Shown piece after piece: positions 7,629 to 17,023 of a stretch of 34,361 nucleotides of DNA. Under the pieces are notes generated by a model. The model was not told the origin of the DNA, did no database searches, and saw nothing but the letters and a program-made list of their open reading frames with translations. Positions within the stretch are counted from its first letter, which is position 1, and each line of letters opens with the position of its first letter. Both the position numbers and the translations under genes were made by a program. The stretch comes from JANXDG01 sp964561135. GTDB taxonomy: Bacteria; Elusimicrobiota; Endomicrobiia; DTEH01. The DNA is taken from contig CAZLOB010000031.1 of assembly GCA_964561135.1 (NCBI GenBank), forward strand, positions 1-34,361, written 5' to 3'.

Positions 7629-8756
7629 TTAATACTTATTGCTAGTCTTCTTCGCTAACCATTGTTGTAAAAATTTGACTGATTCTACTATCAAGTTGTA
7701 TTTTATATCTTCTATTACTTTAACATTACCAATTTTCGTTGGTAAAGCAAACCTATAAACTTTTTGTTGCAAAGTCTTTTTATCAAACTTAACAAATTTA
7801 GCAATATTTCGAGCATTTATTTTCAAAATTTTTTTGTTTATATCTTCTATATGTAAATATTTTTCAATTAACATATTAATTTTAGTATAATCTTGTTCGT
7901 TTAGGATACCCATTTTTTTTGCAAGATAACATTCGGCAACAAGTCCTAAAATAACTGCTTCTCCATGAGAATAAAGTTGGTATTTTGTTGAAGTTTCTAT
8001 AGCATGTGCGATTGTATGCCCAAGATTAAGTATTTCTCTTATACCCTTTGTTTCTTTCTCATCTTGTTGAACAACTTTTAACTTTGTTTTAACACAAAGA
8101 TATATTAACCTTTGAGTAAATTTGTTTATAGGGAAAGGAAAAGAGTATATTTTTTGCTTCTCCACATTTTGAAGTAATTCAAAAACTTCTTTGTTAATTA
8201 TAGAATATTTTATTATTTCGCCAAAAGCATTTCTTATTTCATTATATGGCAAAGTTTTTAGAAAGTCCAAATCAATAACTATCAAAACTGGTTGATAGAA
8301 ACTACCAATCAAATTTTTACCTTCAGTAATATCAACAGCTGTTTTCCCACCTATTGATGCATCTACCATAGCTAACAATGTTGTAGGTATTTGAATATAT
8401 CTTATTCCTCGCATATATGTTGACGCTGCAAAACCTACTAAATCACCAATTACACCACCACCTAAACTCAAAACTATACTTTTTCTGTCAAGTTTGTTTT
8501 GCAAAAATTTTTTATACAAAAATTGTAACCAAAAAAATGTTTTACATTTCTCCCCCTCAGGAACAAAAACAATATTTTTTTTATCAAATAAATTTTTAAA
8601 CATTTGTTGATAAATTCTCCACAATCTTTTATGTGTTACCAACAGTAGTTTTGTATATTCAATTTTTTCTTTAGACAAAATTTTTTTTAAAAATTTTATT
8701 TCATTAAAACATACACACAATTTCTTTGTTTCTTTTAATGTTACAACTAGCTTCAT
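7629..8756 (-). CDS. aroB: 3-dehydroquinate synthase
   Basis: AroB converts DAHP to 3-dehydroquinate in the second step of the shikimate pathway, using NAD+ and a divalent metal. It has 375 residues (usual 350-370). Visible: GGGVIGDLVGFAAS (NAD-binding glycine-rich loop), YMRGIRYIQIPTTLLAMVDA, SIGGKTAVD, GEIIKYSIIN, the metal-binding NLGHTIAHAIE and SHGEAVILGL. It overlaps aroK by 4 bases (ATGA), so translation is coupled. A 70-base gap separates it from the M24 peptidase. Confidence 0.95.
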   Translation of the reverse strand: MKLVVTLKETKKLCVCFNEIKFLKKILSKEKIEYTKLLLVTHKRLWRIYQQMFKNLFDKKNIVFVPEGEKCKTFFWLQFLYKKFLQNKLDRKSIVLSLGGGVIGDLVGFAASTYMRGIRYIQIPTTLLAMVDASIGGKTAVDITEGKNLIGSFYQPVLIVIDLDFLKTLPYNEIRNAFGEIIKYSIINKEVFELLQNVEKQKIYSFPFPINKFTQRLIYLCVKTKLKVVQQDEKETKGIREILNLGHTIAHAIETSTKYQLYSHGEAVILGLVAECYLAKKMGILNEQDYTKINMLIEKYLHIEDINKKILKINARNIAKFVKFDKKTLQQKVYRFALPTKIGNVKVIEDIKYNLIVESVKFLQQWLAKKTSNKY

Positions 8757-9259
8757 CTCTTTTTAATAAAATTCAAAATTTGTTCCACAACTTCTTCAAC
8801 AGAAATATTATCTGTTTCAATTCTTAAATCACAATTTTTGTAATATTCTTCTCTTTGGGATAACAAATTTATAATTTCCTTTAATGGGTCAGGTTTATTA
8901 AGTAGAGGTCTTATCCCGGGCTGGTTTTTTAAACGGTTAAATATTGTTTGTGGTTTTGCAGTTAAGTTTATAATTATTCCGTTTTTCCTCAACTCATCCA
9001 TGTTTGTCTTTCTTAACACAACACCGCCACCAGTTGAAATCACTAGATTATCTTTTTGTGAAACTTCTTTTACCACTTCTGATTCAATATCTCTAAAATA
9101 TGGTTCGCCATAATTAGCAAAAATTTGTGAAATTTTCATCCCAACACGTTCTTCAATTAAATCGTCTGTGTCAACAAATTGATAACTAAGTTTTTTTGCT
9201 AACAATTTACCAACCGAAGTTTTACCAGTACACATAAATCCGGTAAGCACTATGTTCAT
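8753..9259 (-). CDS. aroK: Shikimate kinase
   Basis: Shikimate kinase phosphorylates shikimate at the 3-OH with ATP. The protein has 168 residues, the normal size. Visible: the P-loop GFMCTGKTS near the N-terminus, the shikimate-binding DTDDLIEE, STGGGVVLR, and RPLL of the lid region. It overlaps aroC by 4 bases upstream and aroB by 4 bases downstream, within the aroC-aroK-aroB block. Confidence 0.95.
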   Translation of the reverse strand: MNIVLTGFMCTGKTSVGKLLAKKLSYQFVDTDDLIEERVGMKISQIFANYGEPYFRDIESEVVKEVSQKDNLVISTGGGVVLRKTNMDELRKNGIIINLTAKPQTIFNRLKNQPGIRPLLNKPDPLKEIINLLSQREEYYKNCDLRIETDNISVEEVVEQILNFIKKR

Positions 9260-10416
9260 AATCTCCTTTGCATTTGTAAAAAACTTTTATAGTTTTGTAA
9301 AATTTCTTTCATTGAATCACCACCAAACTTTATTTTGACTTCGTTTGCTAAACATATTGCTAACATAGCTTCAGCAATAACTGCTGCTGATGGTACAACA
9401 CAAATATCGCTTCTTATAACTTCAGCTTTTGACGATTTTTTAGTTTTTATATTAACACTATCTAAAGGATTGTATAATGTAGGTATAGGTTTTAAAGTAC
9501 ATCTTACGATAATTGGTTGACCATTTGAAATACCTCCTTCGATACCGCCAGCATTGTTTGTTTTCCTATAAAATCCTTTTTTAGTATCATAATATATCTT
9601 GTCATGTACTTGAGAGCCAAAAAAATTACTGTAACTTTTCCCTAAACCAAACTCAACCGATTTAACAGACGGTATAGAAAACAAATAGTATGCAATTTTT
9701 GCGTTTAATCTTTGATACCACTGAACATGACTACCAAGTCCTGTTGGAACACCACATGCAAAAACTACAAATTCACCACCAATTGTATCTTTTTTATCTC
9801 TTGTATTATTTATTTGTTGAAGAATTTTTTCCTCCTTTGCTCTATCAGGAAACCTAACTAATGATTCTTCTGCTAAGTTGTGATACTTTATTAATACTTT
9901 TTCGTCCGAGGTAATATAGTTTTTATCAAATTCAATATTATAAATTTTAACAACAAAAGAACCAATAAAAATACCAAATTTTTCTAAAAGTTGTTTACAT
10001 ATACTACCAGCAACAACACGACCAACTGTCTCTCTTGCAGAAGCACGTTCAGAAATATCTTTTATATCTTGTCTTAAATATTTCATAACTCCTGCAAGGT
10101 CAGCATGGCCAGGACGCGGTGTTAAATGTGGTTGTGTTGGAATTTGTTGTAAAACAAACTCTTCTTCTCTATAATCCTTATTCCAAATTATCACACATAC
10201 TGGTGAACCAACAGTTTCGTTATACCGTACTCCTGAAACAAATTCAAACTTATCTTCTTCAAAAATTTGTCGTTGAGAACGACCATATGAACTTCTTCTT
10301 CTTAACAACTCCTGTTTTATTTTTTCTAAAGAAATTTTTAATCCTGCAGGAATTCCTTCTATAAAAGTTACTATTGCTTTGTTATGTGACTCGCCTGCTG
10401 TGAAAAAGTTTATCAT
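9256..10416 (-). CDS. aroC: Chorismate synthase
   Basis: AroC makes chorismate from EPSP using reduced FMN. The protein has 386 residues (usual 360-390). Family signatures: N-terminal TAGESHNKA with the catalytic histidine, RRSSYGRSQRQ, TPRPGHADLAG with the second histidine, ISERASARETVGRV, and GGIEGGISNGQPI. It is the first of three overlapping aro genes and has its own candidate promoter in the gap after radA. AAGGGGAA precedes the ATG as a moderate ribosome-binding site. Confidence 0.96.
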   Translation of the reverse strand: MINFFTAGESHNKAIVTFIEGIPAGLKISLEKIKQELLRRRSSYGRSQRQIFEEDKFEFVSGVRYNETVGSPVCVIIWNKDYREEEFVLQQIPTQPHLTPRPGHADLAGVMKYLRQDIKDISERASARETVGRVVAGSICKQLLEKFGIFIGSFVVKIYNIEFDKNYITSDEKVLIKYHNLAEESLVRFPDRAKEEKILQQINNTRDKKDTIGGEFVVFACGVPTGLGSHVQWYQRLNAKIAYYLFSIPSVKSVEFGLGKSYSNFFGSQVHDKIYYDTKKGFYRKTNNAGGIEGGISNGQPIIVRCTLKPIPTLYNPLDSVNIKTKKSSKAEVIRSDICVVPSAAVIAEAMLAICLANEVKIKFGGDSMKEILQNYKSFLQMQRRL

Positions 10417-10447
10417 TGTATTTCCCCTTTAATAAACAATGTGCTAT

Positions 10448-10476
10448 ATTTTATATATAAATTACATATCACACAA
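10448..10476 (-). promoter_or_regulatory. Weak candidate promoter upstream of aroC
   Basis: On the minus strand TTGTGT (10471-10476, overlapping the end of radA) is followed by a 17-base spacer and TAAAAT (10448-10453) within TATATAAAAT. The -10 region resembles that of the ferredoxin operon, but the -35 box matches only in TTG. The gap is only 52 bases, so transcription may simply continue from radA. Confidence 0.33.
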
Positions 10477-11839
10477 TTTTTTCTATTTCTTTTACTGACT
10501 TAACAAAATTTATCTCAACAGATTTATTATTTAATAACTTTTCATCAATATTTTTTTTATTTTCATATGGTAAAAAGATTTTTTTGTATCCAAGTTTTAC
10601 AATTTCGTTAATTCTTTCATTTATAAAACTTATAGGCCGTATTTCTCCCGTAAGTCCAACCTCACCCATGTATACAGACTTACTATCTACAACAATATTT
10701 TTGTGTGATGAATAAATTGCAACTATAATAGGTAAGTCAATTACAGTTTCTTTTGTTTTTAACCCGGATACAATGTTTAAATAAACATCCTCATATATTA
10801 AACTTATCCCAGTATATTTTTCTAAAACAGAGATCAACAACATTGCACGATTGTAATCAACCCCTGTGACAACACGTCTTGGTTGTGGAAAATAAGATTT
10901 TGTTAATAACGCTTGAACTTGAGTAAGTATAGGTCTTGTTCCTTCAATGATACAGGTTGTAACGGTACCTATTAAATCTTCTCCATGATGGACAAAAAAA
11001 TCTGATAAATTTGGTATTTCTTTTAGTCCTGTTGAAGTCATCTCAAAGATCCCTAATTCTGATGTAGAACCAAACCTGTTTTTGTATACACGCAAAATTT
11101 TAAAATTTTGTGTTGTCTCTGTCTCAAAATATAATACAGTATCAACCATATGTTCTAAAAGTTTTGGTCCTGCAATATCACCTTCTTTAGTTATATGTCC
11201 TAAAATAAAAACTGTGATATTTTTTGTCTTTGCTAATTTTACAATTTCTGCAGTGATACCTCTTATTTGAGAAACACTACCTTGTGTTGCAGCAATAAAG
11301 TCAGAATATATTGTTTGTATAGAATCAATGATTAAGACATCAGGTGATATTTCTTCAACTACTTTTATTATATTCTCAAGATTTGTTTCTGCAAGTATGT
11401 ATATATTTTCGTTATTTATTTGCAACCTTTGAGCCCTAAATTTAACCTGTTGTACAGATTCTTCTCCAGATACATATAGAACTTTATAATTTTGTCCATC
11501 AATATTTTTTTGAGAACAAATTTTTTGTGCAATTTGTAACATCAAAGTTGACTTACCTACACCTGGTTCACCACCAATAAGAACAACAGAACCCATAACA
11601 ATCCCTCCACCTAAAAGACGGTCAAATTCATAGATGTTTGTAACTATACGATTTTCTCTTTCTTCAGTTTCTAAAGATGACAGTTTAACTGCTTCAGATA
11701 AAGTTGCAGATCTTGATATCTGAGTTGGTTTAAATTCTACAAAACTGTTCCAACTGCCACATTCAGGACATCTTCCTAACCATTTAATACTTTCATATCC
11801 ACATTCTTTACATACAAAAACAACTTTTTCTTTTTTCAT
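10469..11839 (-). CDS. radA: DNA repair protein RadA
   Basis: RadA (Sms) is a RecA-like, DNA-dependent ATPase and branch-migration helicase acting in recombination intermediates. It has 456 residues, the normal length. Visible in order: the N-terminal four-cysteine zinc finger (Cys10, Cys13, Cys24, Cys27), the Walker A motif GGEPGVGKST, Walker B DVLIIDSIQT, the diagnostic KNRFGSTSELG motif, and a C-terminal Lon-protease-like domain (VYMGEVGLTGEIRP). It overlaps lepA by 4 bases. Confidence 0.96.
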   Translation of the reverse strand: MKKEKVVFVCKECGYESIKWLGRCPECGSWNSFVEFKPTQISRSATLSEAVKLSSLETEERENRIVTNIYEFDRLLGGGIVMGSVVLIGGEPGVGKSTLMLQIAQKICSQKNIDGQNYKVLYVSGEESVQQVKFRAQRLQINNENIYILAETNLENIIKVVEEISPDVLIIDSIQTIYSDFIAATQGSVSQIRGITAEIVKLAKTKNITVFILGHITKEGDIAGPKLLEHMVDTVLYFETETTQNFKILRVYKNRFGSTSELGIFEMTSTGLKEIPNLSDFFVHHGEDLIGTVTTCIIEGTRPILTQVQALLTKSYFPQPRRVVTGVDYNRAMLLISVLEKYTGISLIYEDVYLNIVSGLKTKETVIDLPIIVAIYSSHKNIVVDSKSVYMGEVGLTGEIRPISFINERINEIVKLGYKKIFLPYENKKNIDEKLLNNKSVEINFVKSVKEIEKIV

Positions 11840-13638
11840 AACTTCAAAAGTTCAATAAAAGTTTCTTTTGGTATATTTACAGAACCTATTTGTTTCATTC
11901 TTTTTTTACCTTCTTTTTGTTTTTCTAAAAGTTTACGTTTACGTGTAACATCGCCTCCGTAACATTTTGCTAATACATCTTTTTTTAAAGCAGGAATGTC
12001 ATCTCTGGCAATGATTCTACCTTGTGCTTTCACTTGTAGTGGTATTGTAAAAAGATGGCGTGGAATAGTTTGTTTAAGTTTTTGCAAAATTTTTAGTGCA
12101 GTTTGATATGCTTTATCTTTATGAGTTATATAACAAAAAGTATCTATAACTTCGTTGTTTACTAAAACTTCTAATTTTACAAGATCGGCTTTTTTGTACC
12201 CAATTTGTTCATAATCAAATGAAGCATATCCTTTTGAAACAGATTTTATTACATCAAAAAAGTTTACAATGATCTCCGCTAAAGGAATCTCAAATGTAAC
12301 AATCACACGAGTTTCGTCTACAAACTCTTGTGAGATAACTTCAGCACGGAATAATGTTTTAGATGTTTCAATAACATTATTTAAAAACTCTAAGGGTGTA
12401 ACAACAGTAGTTTTAGTAACAGGTTCATATACTTCTAAAATTTCGCTGTAGTCAGGAAAATCTGTTGGTGTTGACACAATTATTTCTTTTTTGTTTTTAG
12501 TTACAACTTTATATTCCACATTTGGAAGTGTAACTATTATATCTAAATTATACTCTCGTTCAAGCCGTTCTTTTACAATATCTAAATGTAAGGATCCTAA
12601 AAAACCACAATGGAAACCAGCACCTAAAATTTTTGATGATATTGGTTTAAAACTAAGAGAGTAATCTGTTAAATGAAGTTTATATAGTGCTGTTTTAAGT
12701 TCTTCATAATCTTTAGGATACAATGGAAATATACTTGCGAAAACAAAAGGTTTTATTTCTTTAGGTCTTGGTAGTGAAACATTTACCAATTTTGTCTGTG
12801 GTGAAACAATTACATCACCAATTTTTATTGTATGTATATCTTTGATCCCGGCAACAACATAACCAATTTCTCCTGATACAAGTTCTTCTGTTTGCACAAG
12901 TTCAAATTTTATATACCCCACTGACTCAACTTTATAAATTTTTTCGCTACTATCAGATAAAAATTTAAATTCAGTACCTTTCTTTATCCGTCCACTTAAA
13001 ACTTTTACATACATAATCACATATCTATACGGATCATAAAAAGCATCAAATACAAGACACATAGGTGTATCAATGTCCACTATTTTAGGTGGCGGAATAA
13101 GTTCTATAATTTTTTCTACAACTTGTTGTACATTCTGCCCTGTTTTTGCACTAATATATATTGGTGGAACATCAATGTTTAAAAACTGTTTAATTTGTTT
13201 CTCAGTAGTTTCTATATCAGCGTTTGGGAGATCAATTTTGTTAATAATAGGGATTAAGAGGAGTCCTTCTTTTTTTGCAAGGATAGTATTTGCTAATGTT
13301 TGTGCTTCAACACCTTGTGTTGCATCAACAACTAATAACGCACCATCTGTTGCGTTAATAACTCTTACTACTTCATAAGTGAAATCTACATGTCCTGGTG
13401 TATCAACAAGATTTAAAACATAATTTTGTCCTTTATAATAATATTCCATTCTTATTGTTTTAGAACGAATTGTGATACCACGTTCTCGTTCCAATTCCAT
13501 ACTGTCAAGAACTTGTTCCTGCATTAATCGTTGTGGTATAGTGTTTGTAAGTTCAAGAAGTCTATCGGCAAGAGTTGATTTCCCATGGTCAATATGTGCT
13601 ATAATACAGAAATTACGGATATTGTTTAAGTAGCTCAT
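11836..13638 (-). CDS. lepA: Elongation factor 4 (LepA)
   Basis: LepA is a ribosome-associated GTPase implicated in back-translocation or initiation. At 600 residues it is full length. G-domain motifs: AHIDHGKST (G1), RERGITI (G2), DTPGHVDF (G3), NKIDLPNAD (G4). The C-terminus has the LepA-specific basic region (KCYGGDVTRKRKLLEKQKEGKKRMK, positions about 560-585) that separates it from EF-G. It lies 13 bases after ptsI, so it is probably cotranscribed with the phosphotransferase genes, an arrangement with no obvious functional link. Confidence 0.97.
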   Translation of the reverse strand: MSYLNNIRNFCIIAHIDHGKSTLADRLLELTNTIPQRLMQEQVLDSMELERERGITIRSKTIRMEYYYKGQNYVLNLVDTPGHVDFTYEVVRVINATDGALLVVDATQGVEAQTLANTILAKKEGLLLIPIINKIDLPNADIETTEKQIKQFLNIDVPPIYISAKTGQNVQQVVEKIIELIPPPKIVDIDTPMCLVFDAFYDPYRYVIMYVKVLSGRIKKGTEFKFLSDSSEKIYKVESVGYIKFELVQTEELVSGEIGYVVAGIKDIHTIKIGDVIVSPQTKLVNVSLPRPKEIKPFVFASIFPLYPKDYEELKTALYKLHLTDYSLSFKPISSKILGAGFHCGFLGSLHLDIVKERLEREYNLDIIVTLPNVEYKVVTKNKKEIIVSTPTDFPDYSEILEVYEPVTKTTVVTPLEFLNNVIETSKTLFRAEVISQEFVDETRVIVTFEIPLAEIIVNFFDVIKSVSKGYASFDYEQIGYKKADLVKLEVLVNNEVIDTFCYITHKDKAYQTALKILQKLKQTIPRHLFTIPLQVKAQGRIIARDDIPALKKDVLAKCYGGDVTRKRKLLEKQKEGKKRMKQIGSVNIPKETFIELLKL

Positions 13639-13651
13639 GGGTTACAAAAAA

Positions 13652-15388
13652 TTACTTTTCTCTTTCTATGATTTCCTTTATTTCTTCACTACTTTCACAA
13701 CTTAAAATTTCGCCTACTAACTCTTTAGCTTCATGATAATTAATGGAACGAATATTTTTTTTAATTTTTAATACTACAGCTGGCGGAACACTTAATTCGT
13801 CAATTCCTAAACCTATCAAAATTTTAGTAAACATAGGATCTGCTGCTATCTCACCACAAATTGAAACAGTTCTATTTTCCTTATGCGCAACATCCACAAC
13901 ATGTTTGATTAGCTTCAAAACTGATGGATGTAACGGATCAAACAAATCAGCAACGTTTTCGTTAAACCTATCTACTGCAAGAGTGTATTGTATCAAATCG
14001 TTTGTCCCAAGGGAAATAAAATCAACTTTTTTTACAATAATATCGCATGTAAGCGCAGCTGACGGTGTCTCAATCATAACACCTAAAGGAATGTTATTAT
14101 CAAACTCAATTTTTCTTTCTTTTAATTCATGCTTAGCTTGTTGGACAATTTTTTTAATTTCGTCAATTTCTTCTGCTTTTGTAACCATAGGGAACATAAT
14201 TTTTACATTACCTTTTTTTGAAGCACGGAGAATTGCTTTTATTTGTGTTTTAAACACATCAGGATATTTCAATGCTAGCCTTACACCTCTTAATCCCAAA
14301 GAAGGAACTTTTTCTTTTACTACCCCTTCTAACCCTAATTCAGAAAGTTTGTCCGCACCTATATCAAATGTCCTTATAACAACACTATGAGGATAAATTT
14401 TTTGAGCAATAAAATTATAATCTTCGTAAAGTTCATCTTCGGTAGGTAAGTTTTCACGATAAATATACTGGTATTCTGTCCTAAACAATCCAATTCCTTC
14501 TGCTGAAGATTCTATAACTTTTTCAACTTCTTTCGGTAGATCAATGTTACACAACAAATCAATTTTATGTCCGTCACGTGTTTCAGCTCTTGATTTTTTA
14601 AGATTAATAAATTCTTCTTTTTCTTTGGTTATTATTTCATATTTTTTTAAATATTCATCTATAGTTTCCTTTGTTGGATGAAGAATAACTATCCCTTGAT
14701 AACCATCAATAATTATATCATCTTCATCATCAATTTCTTCGTTAGTAATATCTTTCAATCCAACAATAGAAACAACACCTAAACCTTGTGCAATTAACGC
14801 TACATGCGATGTTTTTGTCCCAGCTTCTAAAATAAAACCGGCGCAATTCCGTTCTTTAAGCAAGATAACATCGTGTGGGTCTAAAGTCGCTGCTATTACA
14901 ATATGTCGTGATGTAATTTTTTCTATACTTTTCCTCTTCTTCTCGAGTAAGTTCCTTAACAATTTTTTACCCACATCTTTCATATCAATAATACGGCCGC
15001 GGAAATAATCGTCGTTTGATCGTTCAAACATTTGTATAATTTTGTTCAATGCATGACTTACAGAATACTCAGCTGTACAATGTTCTTCTTCTATCATTCT
15101 TATAACATCGTGAGTGAACAACCTATCATCAAGGATCTTAATATATGCATCAACAAGTTCCGCATGACTTTTCCCTAAAGATTTAAGTATTCGTTCTTTA
15201 GTTGAAGAAAGTTCGTGTTTAGTTTTTTCCAAAGATTGTCTGTATCTAACAATTTCTTTCTTCACATTTTCTTTTGAAATTTTATGGACAGGTATAAATA
15301 AATCGCTTTCCCGTTCTAAAATAAAAACTTTACCAATTGCAATACCACTAAATGCAGGTATCCCTTTTAACCTTTTTTCTTTTTTCAT
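13652..15388 (-). CDS. ptsI: Phosphoenolpyruvate-protein phosphotransferase (PTS enzyme I)
   Basis: Enzyme I takes phosphate from PEP onto a histidine and passes it to HPr. It has 578 residues (usual about 570-575). The phosphohistidine is His195 in AGTKTSHVALIA. The PEP-binding half has GLFRTEYQYI, MIETPSAA, SLGTNDLIQYTLAVDR and the active-site cysteine motif SICGEIAADP. It overlaps the HPr gene by 4 bases and is the last PTS gene in a locus with every component from PEP to EIIC/EIID. Confidence 0.96.
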   Translation of the reverse strand: MKKEKRLKGIPAFSGIAIGKVFILERESDLFIPVHKISKENVKKEIVRYRQSLEKTKHELSSTKERILKSLGKSHAELVDAYIKILDDRLFTHDVIRMIEEEHCTAEYSVSHALNKIIQMFERSNDDYFRGRIIDMKDVGKKLLRNLLEKKRKSIEKITSRHIVIAATLDPHDVILLKERNCAGFILEAGTKTSHVALIAQGLGVVSIVGLKDITNEEIDDEDDIIIDGYQGIVILHPTKETIDEYLKKYEIITKEKEEFINLKKSRAETRDGHKIDLLCNIDLPKEVEKVIESSAEGIGLFRTEYQYIYRENLPTEDELYEDYNFIAQKIYPHSVVIRTFDIGADKLSELGLEGVVKEKVPSLGLRGVRLALKYPDVFKTQIKAILRASKKGNVKIMFPMVTKAEEIDEIKKIVQQAKHELKERKIEFDNNIPLGVMIETPSAALTCDIIVKKVDFISLGTNDLIQYTLAVDRFNENVADLFDPLHPSVLKLIKHVVDVAHKENRTVSICGEIAADPMFTKILIGLGIDELSVPPAVVLKIKKNIRSINYHEAKELVGEILSCESSEEIKEIIEREK

Positions 15389-15663
15389 TCTTGATGCTCA
15401 TATTGAAAAATTTCGTGTTCAATAAAATTCTTAATTATCCTAATAACTTCTTCTTCATCTTCACCATCAACAATAACTTTTATTTTGTCGTTTTGACCAA
15501 CACATAAACTTAATACCTCAAGCACACTTTTACCATCAACCATTTGATCTTCTTTCATTATTTTCACAGCTGATTTATACTGTGTTATACGTTGCACTAA
15601 AGCATTAACTGGTTTTATATGAAATCCTAACTTGTTTTTTATAACAAATTCTTTCTCAATCAT
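15385..15663 (-). CDS. ptsH: PTS phosphocarrier protein HPr
   Basis: HPr relays phosphate from enzyme I to the EIIA proteins. It has 92 residues. The phospho-acceptor is His15 in LGFHIKPVNAL. The usual Arg17 next to it is Lys17 here. Ser46 in DGKSVLEVLSL is at the position of the regulatory serine phosphorylated by HPr kinase in lineages that have one, but no HPr kinase was recognised in the window. Four-base overlaps with EIID upstream and ptsI downstream place it firmly in this operon. It may serve both the mannose-type EIIA and PtsN. Confidence 0.93.
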   Translation of the reverse strand: MIEKEFVIKNKLGFHIKPVNALVQRITQYKSAVKIMKEDQMVDGKSVLEVLSLCVGQNDKIKVIVDGEDEEEVIRIIKNFIEHEIFQYEHQE

Positions 15664-16418
15664 AGTTTGAATATGAAAAATACTAGAGCGTTAATACATA
15701 AAAGTAAAACAAAAATATAAATTGCCGCAATTTTTTTATGTAACACTAATGACAAAAATAAATTAACCCAAAAAAGAATAACTAAAAAAATATTGTCTAA
15801 CAATGACAATGAATAAAAAACTGCAATAATTAATAATAAAACAGCACTTATAGCTCTTATAATATTAACAGTTTTTTGCAAACCAAACTTTGCTATTCTT
15901 TCTATAATTTCTTTACTATATTCATATCCAAAATATAAACCTAAAAATCTTATTGGAATATGTCCTATAATATTGTATAGAACTAAATATCCTATTATTC
16001 CTACCCATACATTTGCTTCATTATAAAAATTTCTTCCATAAGAAAGAAAGTATCCTACAGCAACTATACTACAAAAAACACGCCAAGTTGACCATATTAA
16101 CCTATCACCTATAGCAGCAATAGGTCCAGCAAGAAGTGTTTTTGTTTTAAGAACATCTTCATTAGTAATCTCATTTTTAGAATATTGTTCTTCCAACTTC
16201 ATTATGATACCTATTAAAACATTTGCAAGATAAGGATGTGTATTGAAAAAACCGTAGTGTATTTTTATTCGTTCATAAAACTTTTGTGTACGGTCATAAA
16301 TTTTTTTTAACCAAGGAATAATAGTAAAAACAAAACCAACATTTTGCATACGTTCATAATTCCATACACTTTGTAAAAAAAATGATCGTAAAAAAACACA
16401 AATTATAGGTGTTTTCAT
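15660..16418 (-). CDS. Mannose-family PTS EIID-like membrane component
   Basis: EIID forms the sugar channel with EIIC in mannose-type systems. It has 252 residues, somewhat shorter than E. coli ManZ (about 283). Family segments are clear: VFLRSFFLQSVWNYERMQNVG at the N-terminus (positions about 8-28), GFFNTHPYLA, and LAGPIAAIGDRLIWSTWR. In E. coli the last motif reads GPLAGVGDPIFWGT; here GDP is GDR. Several hydrophobic stretches fill the C-terminal half. It lies 2 bases after EIIC. Divergence at the GDP motif raises doubt about normal transport. Confidence 0.85.
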   Translation of the reverse strand: MKTPIICVFLRSFFLQSVWNYERMQNVGFVFTIIPWLKKIYDRTQKFYERIKIHYGFFNTHPYLANVLIGIIMKLEEQYSKNEITNEDVLKTKTLLAGPIAAIGDRLIWSTWRVFCSIVAVGYFLSYGRNFYNEANVWVGIIGYLVLYNIIGHIPIRFLGLYFGYEYSKEIIERIAKFGLQKTVNIIRAISAVLLLIIAVFYSLSLLDNIFLVILFWVNLFLSLVLHKKIAAIYIFVLLLCINALVFFIFKL

Positions 16419-16420
16419 TT

Positions 16421-17023
16421 TTATTTTTCAACAAAATGTGCTAATCCGAACCCGATCCCTATCGCAGGTAAAATATATACTAAATCATTGATATTTGTAA
16501 TTAGGCAAATTTTGTTAATGTTTTTCGTAATAACATTAAGCAAAGGAAATAATATCAAATAAAATAATACTGATCTAAAATATGTAACTACAATTCCATA
16601 TACAACTAATAAATTTATTCTTGTCGTTATTACATCATCTTTAGCATTTTCTATCCAGTTTATCACCATTGAATTCAAAGATCTTGTTAATATATCTAAG
16701 TATTTATATATTATTCCTAACAGTATACCTGTGATTAGTGAAACAATTATGTTACCATTAGATAATTTAAAACATACAAGACTAACTACAGTAGCTGTAG
16801 TAGCATCTGGTGGAACTTTTATTCCAACAGGAATTAAAGACAAAAAAACAAGTTCTAGTATACAACCAAACAACACTCCGTACTGAGGAACACCCATCAA
16901 AAATCCTAACAACGGTCCTACAACAATTGGTCTATGAAACATAAATTGTCCAAACACTAAAGAATCTAAATGAAAAACGCTTGAGATCAACGAAATTAGC
17001 AAAAATTGTATTTCTGTAATCAT
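16421..17023 (-). CDS. Mannose-family PTS EIIC-like membrane component (short)
   Basis: This is the sugar-translocating membrane partner of EIID. The conserved N-terminal block is present: FHRPIVVGPLLGFLMG, GCILELVFLSLIPVG and PPDAT, the last matching the APDA region of ManY. At 200 residues it is clearly shorter than ManY (266) and ends at PAIGIGFGLAHFVEK, roughly where ManY has about two further membrane segments. There is no sign of a frameshift after the stop: EIID begins 2 bases later. It overlaps the GH57 gene by 4 bases. Confidence 0.85.
   Translation of the reverse strand: MITEIQFLLISLISSVFHLDSLVFGQFMFHRPIVVGPLLGFLMGVPQYGVLFGCILELVFLSLIPVGIKVPPDATTATVVSLVCFKLSNGNIIVSLITGILLGIIYKYLDILTRSLNSMVINWIENAKDDVITTRINLLVVYGIVVTYFRSVLFYLILFPLLNVITKNINKICLITNINDLVYILPAIGIGFGLAHFVEK

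Noticed and set aside
13743..14390. A 215-codon open frame on the + strand
   Set aside because: It lies wholly inside ptsI on the opposite strand, has no ribosome-binding site or family motif, and its composition is that of an antisense shadow.
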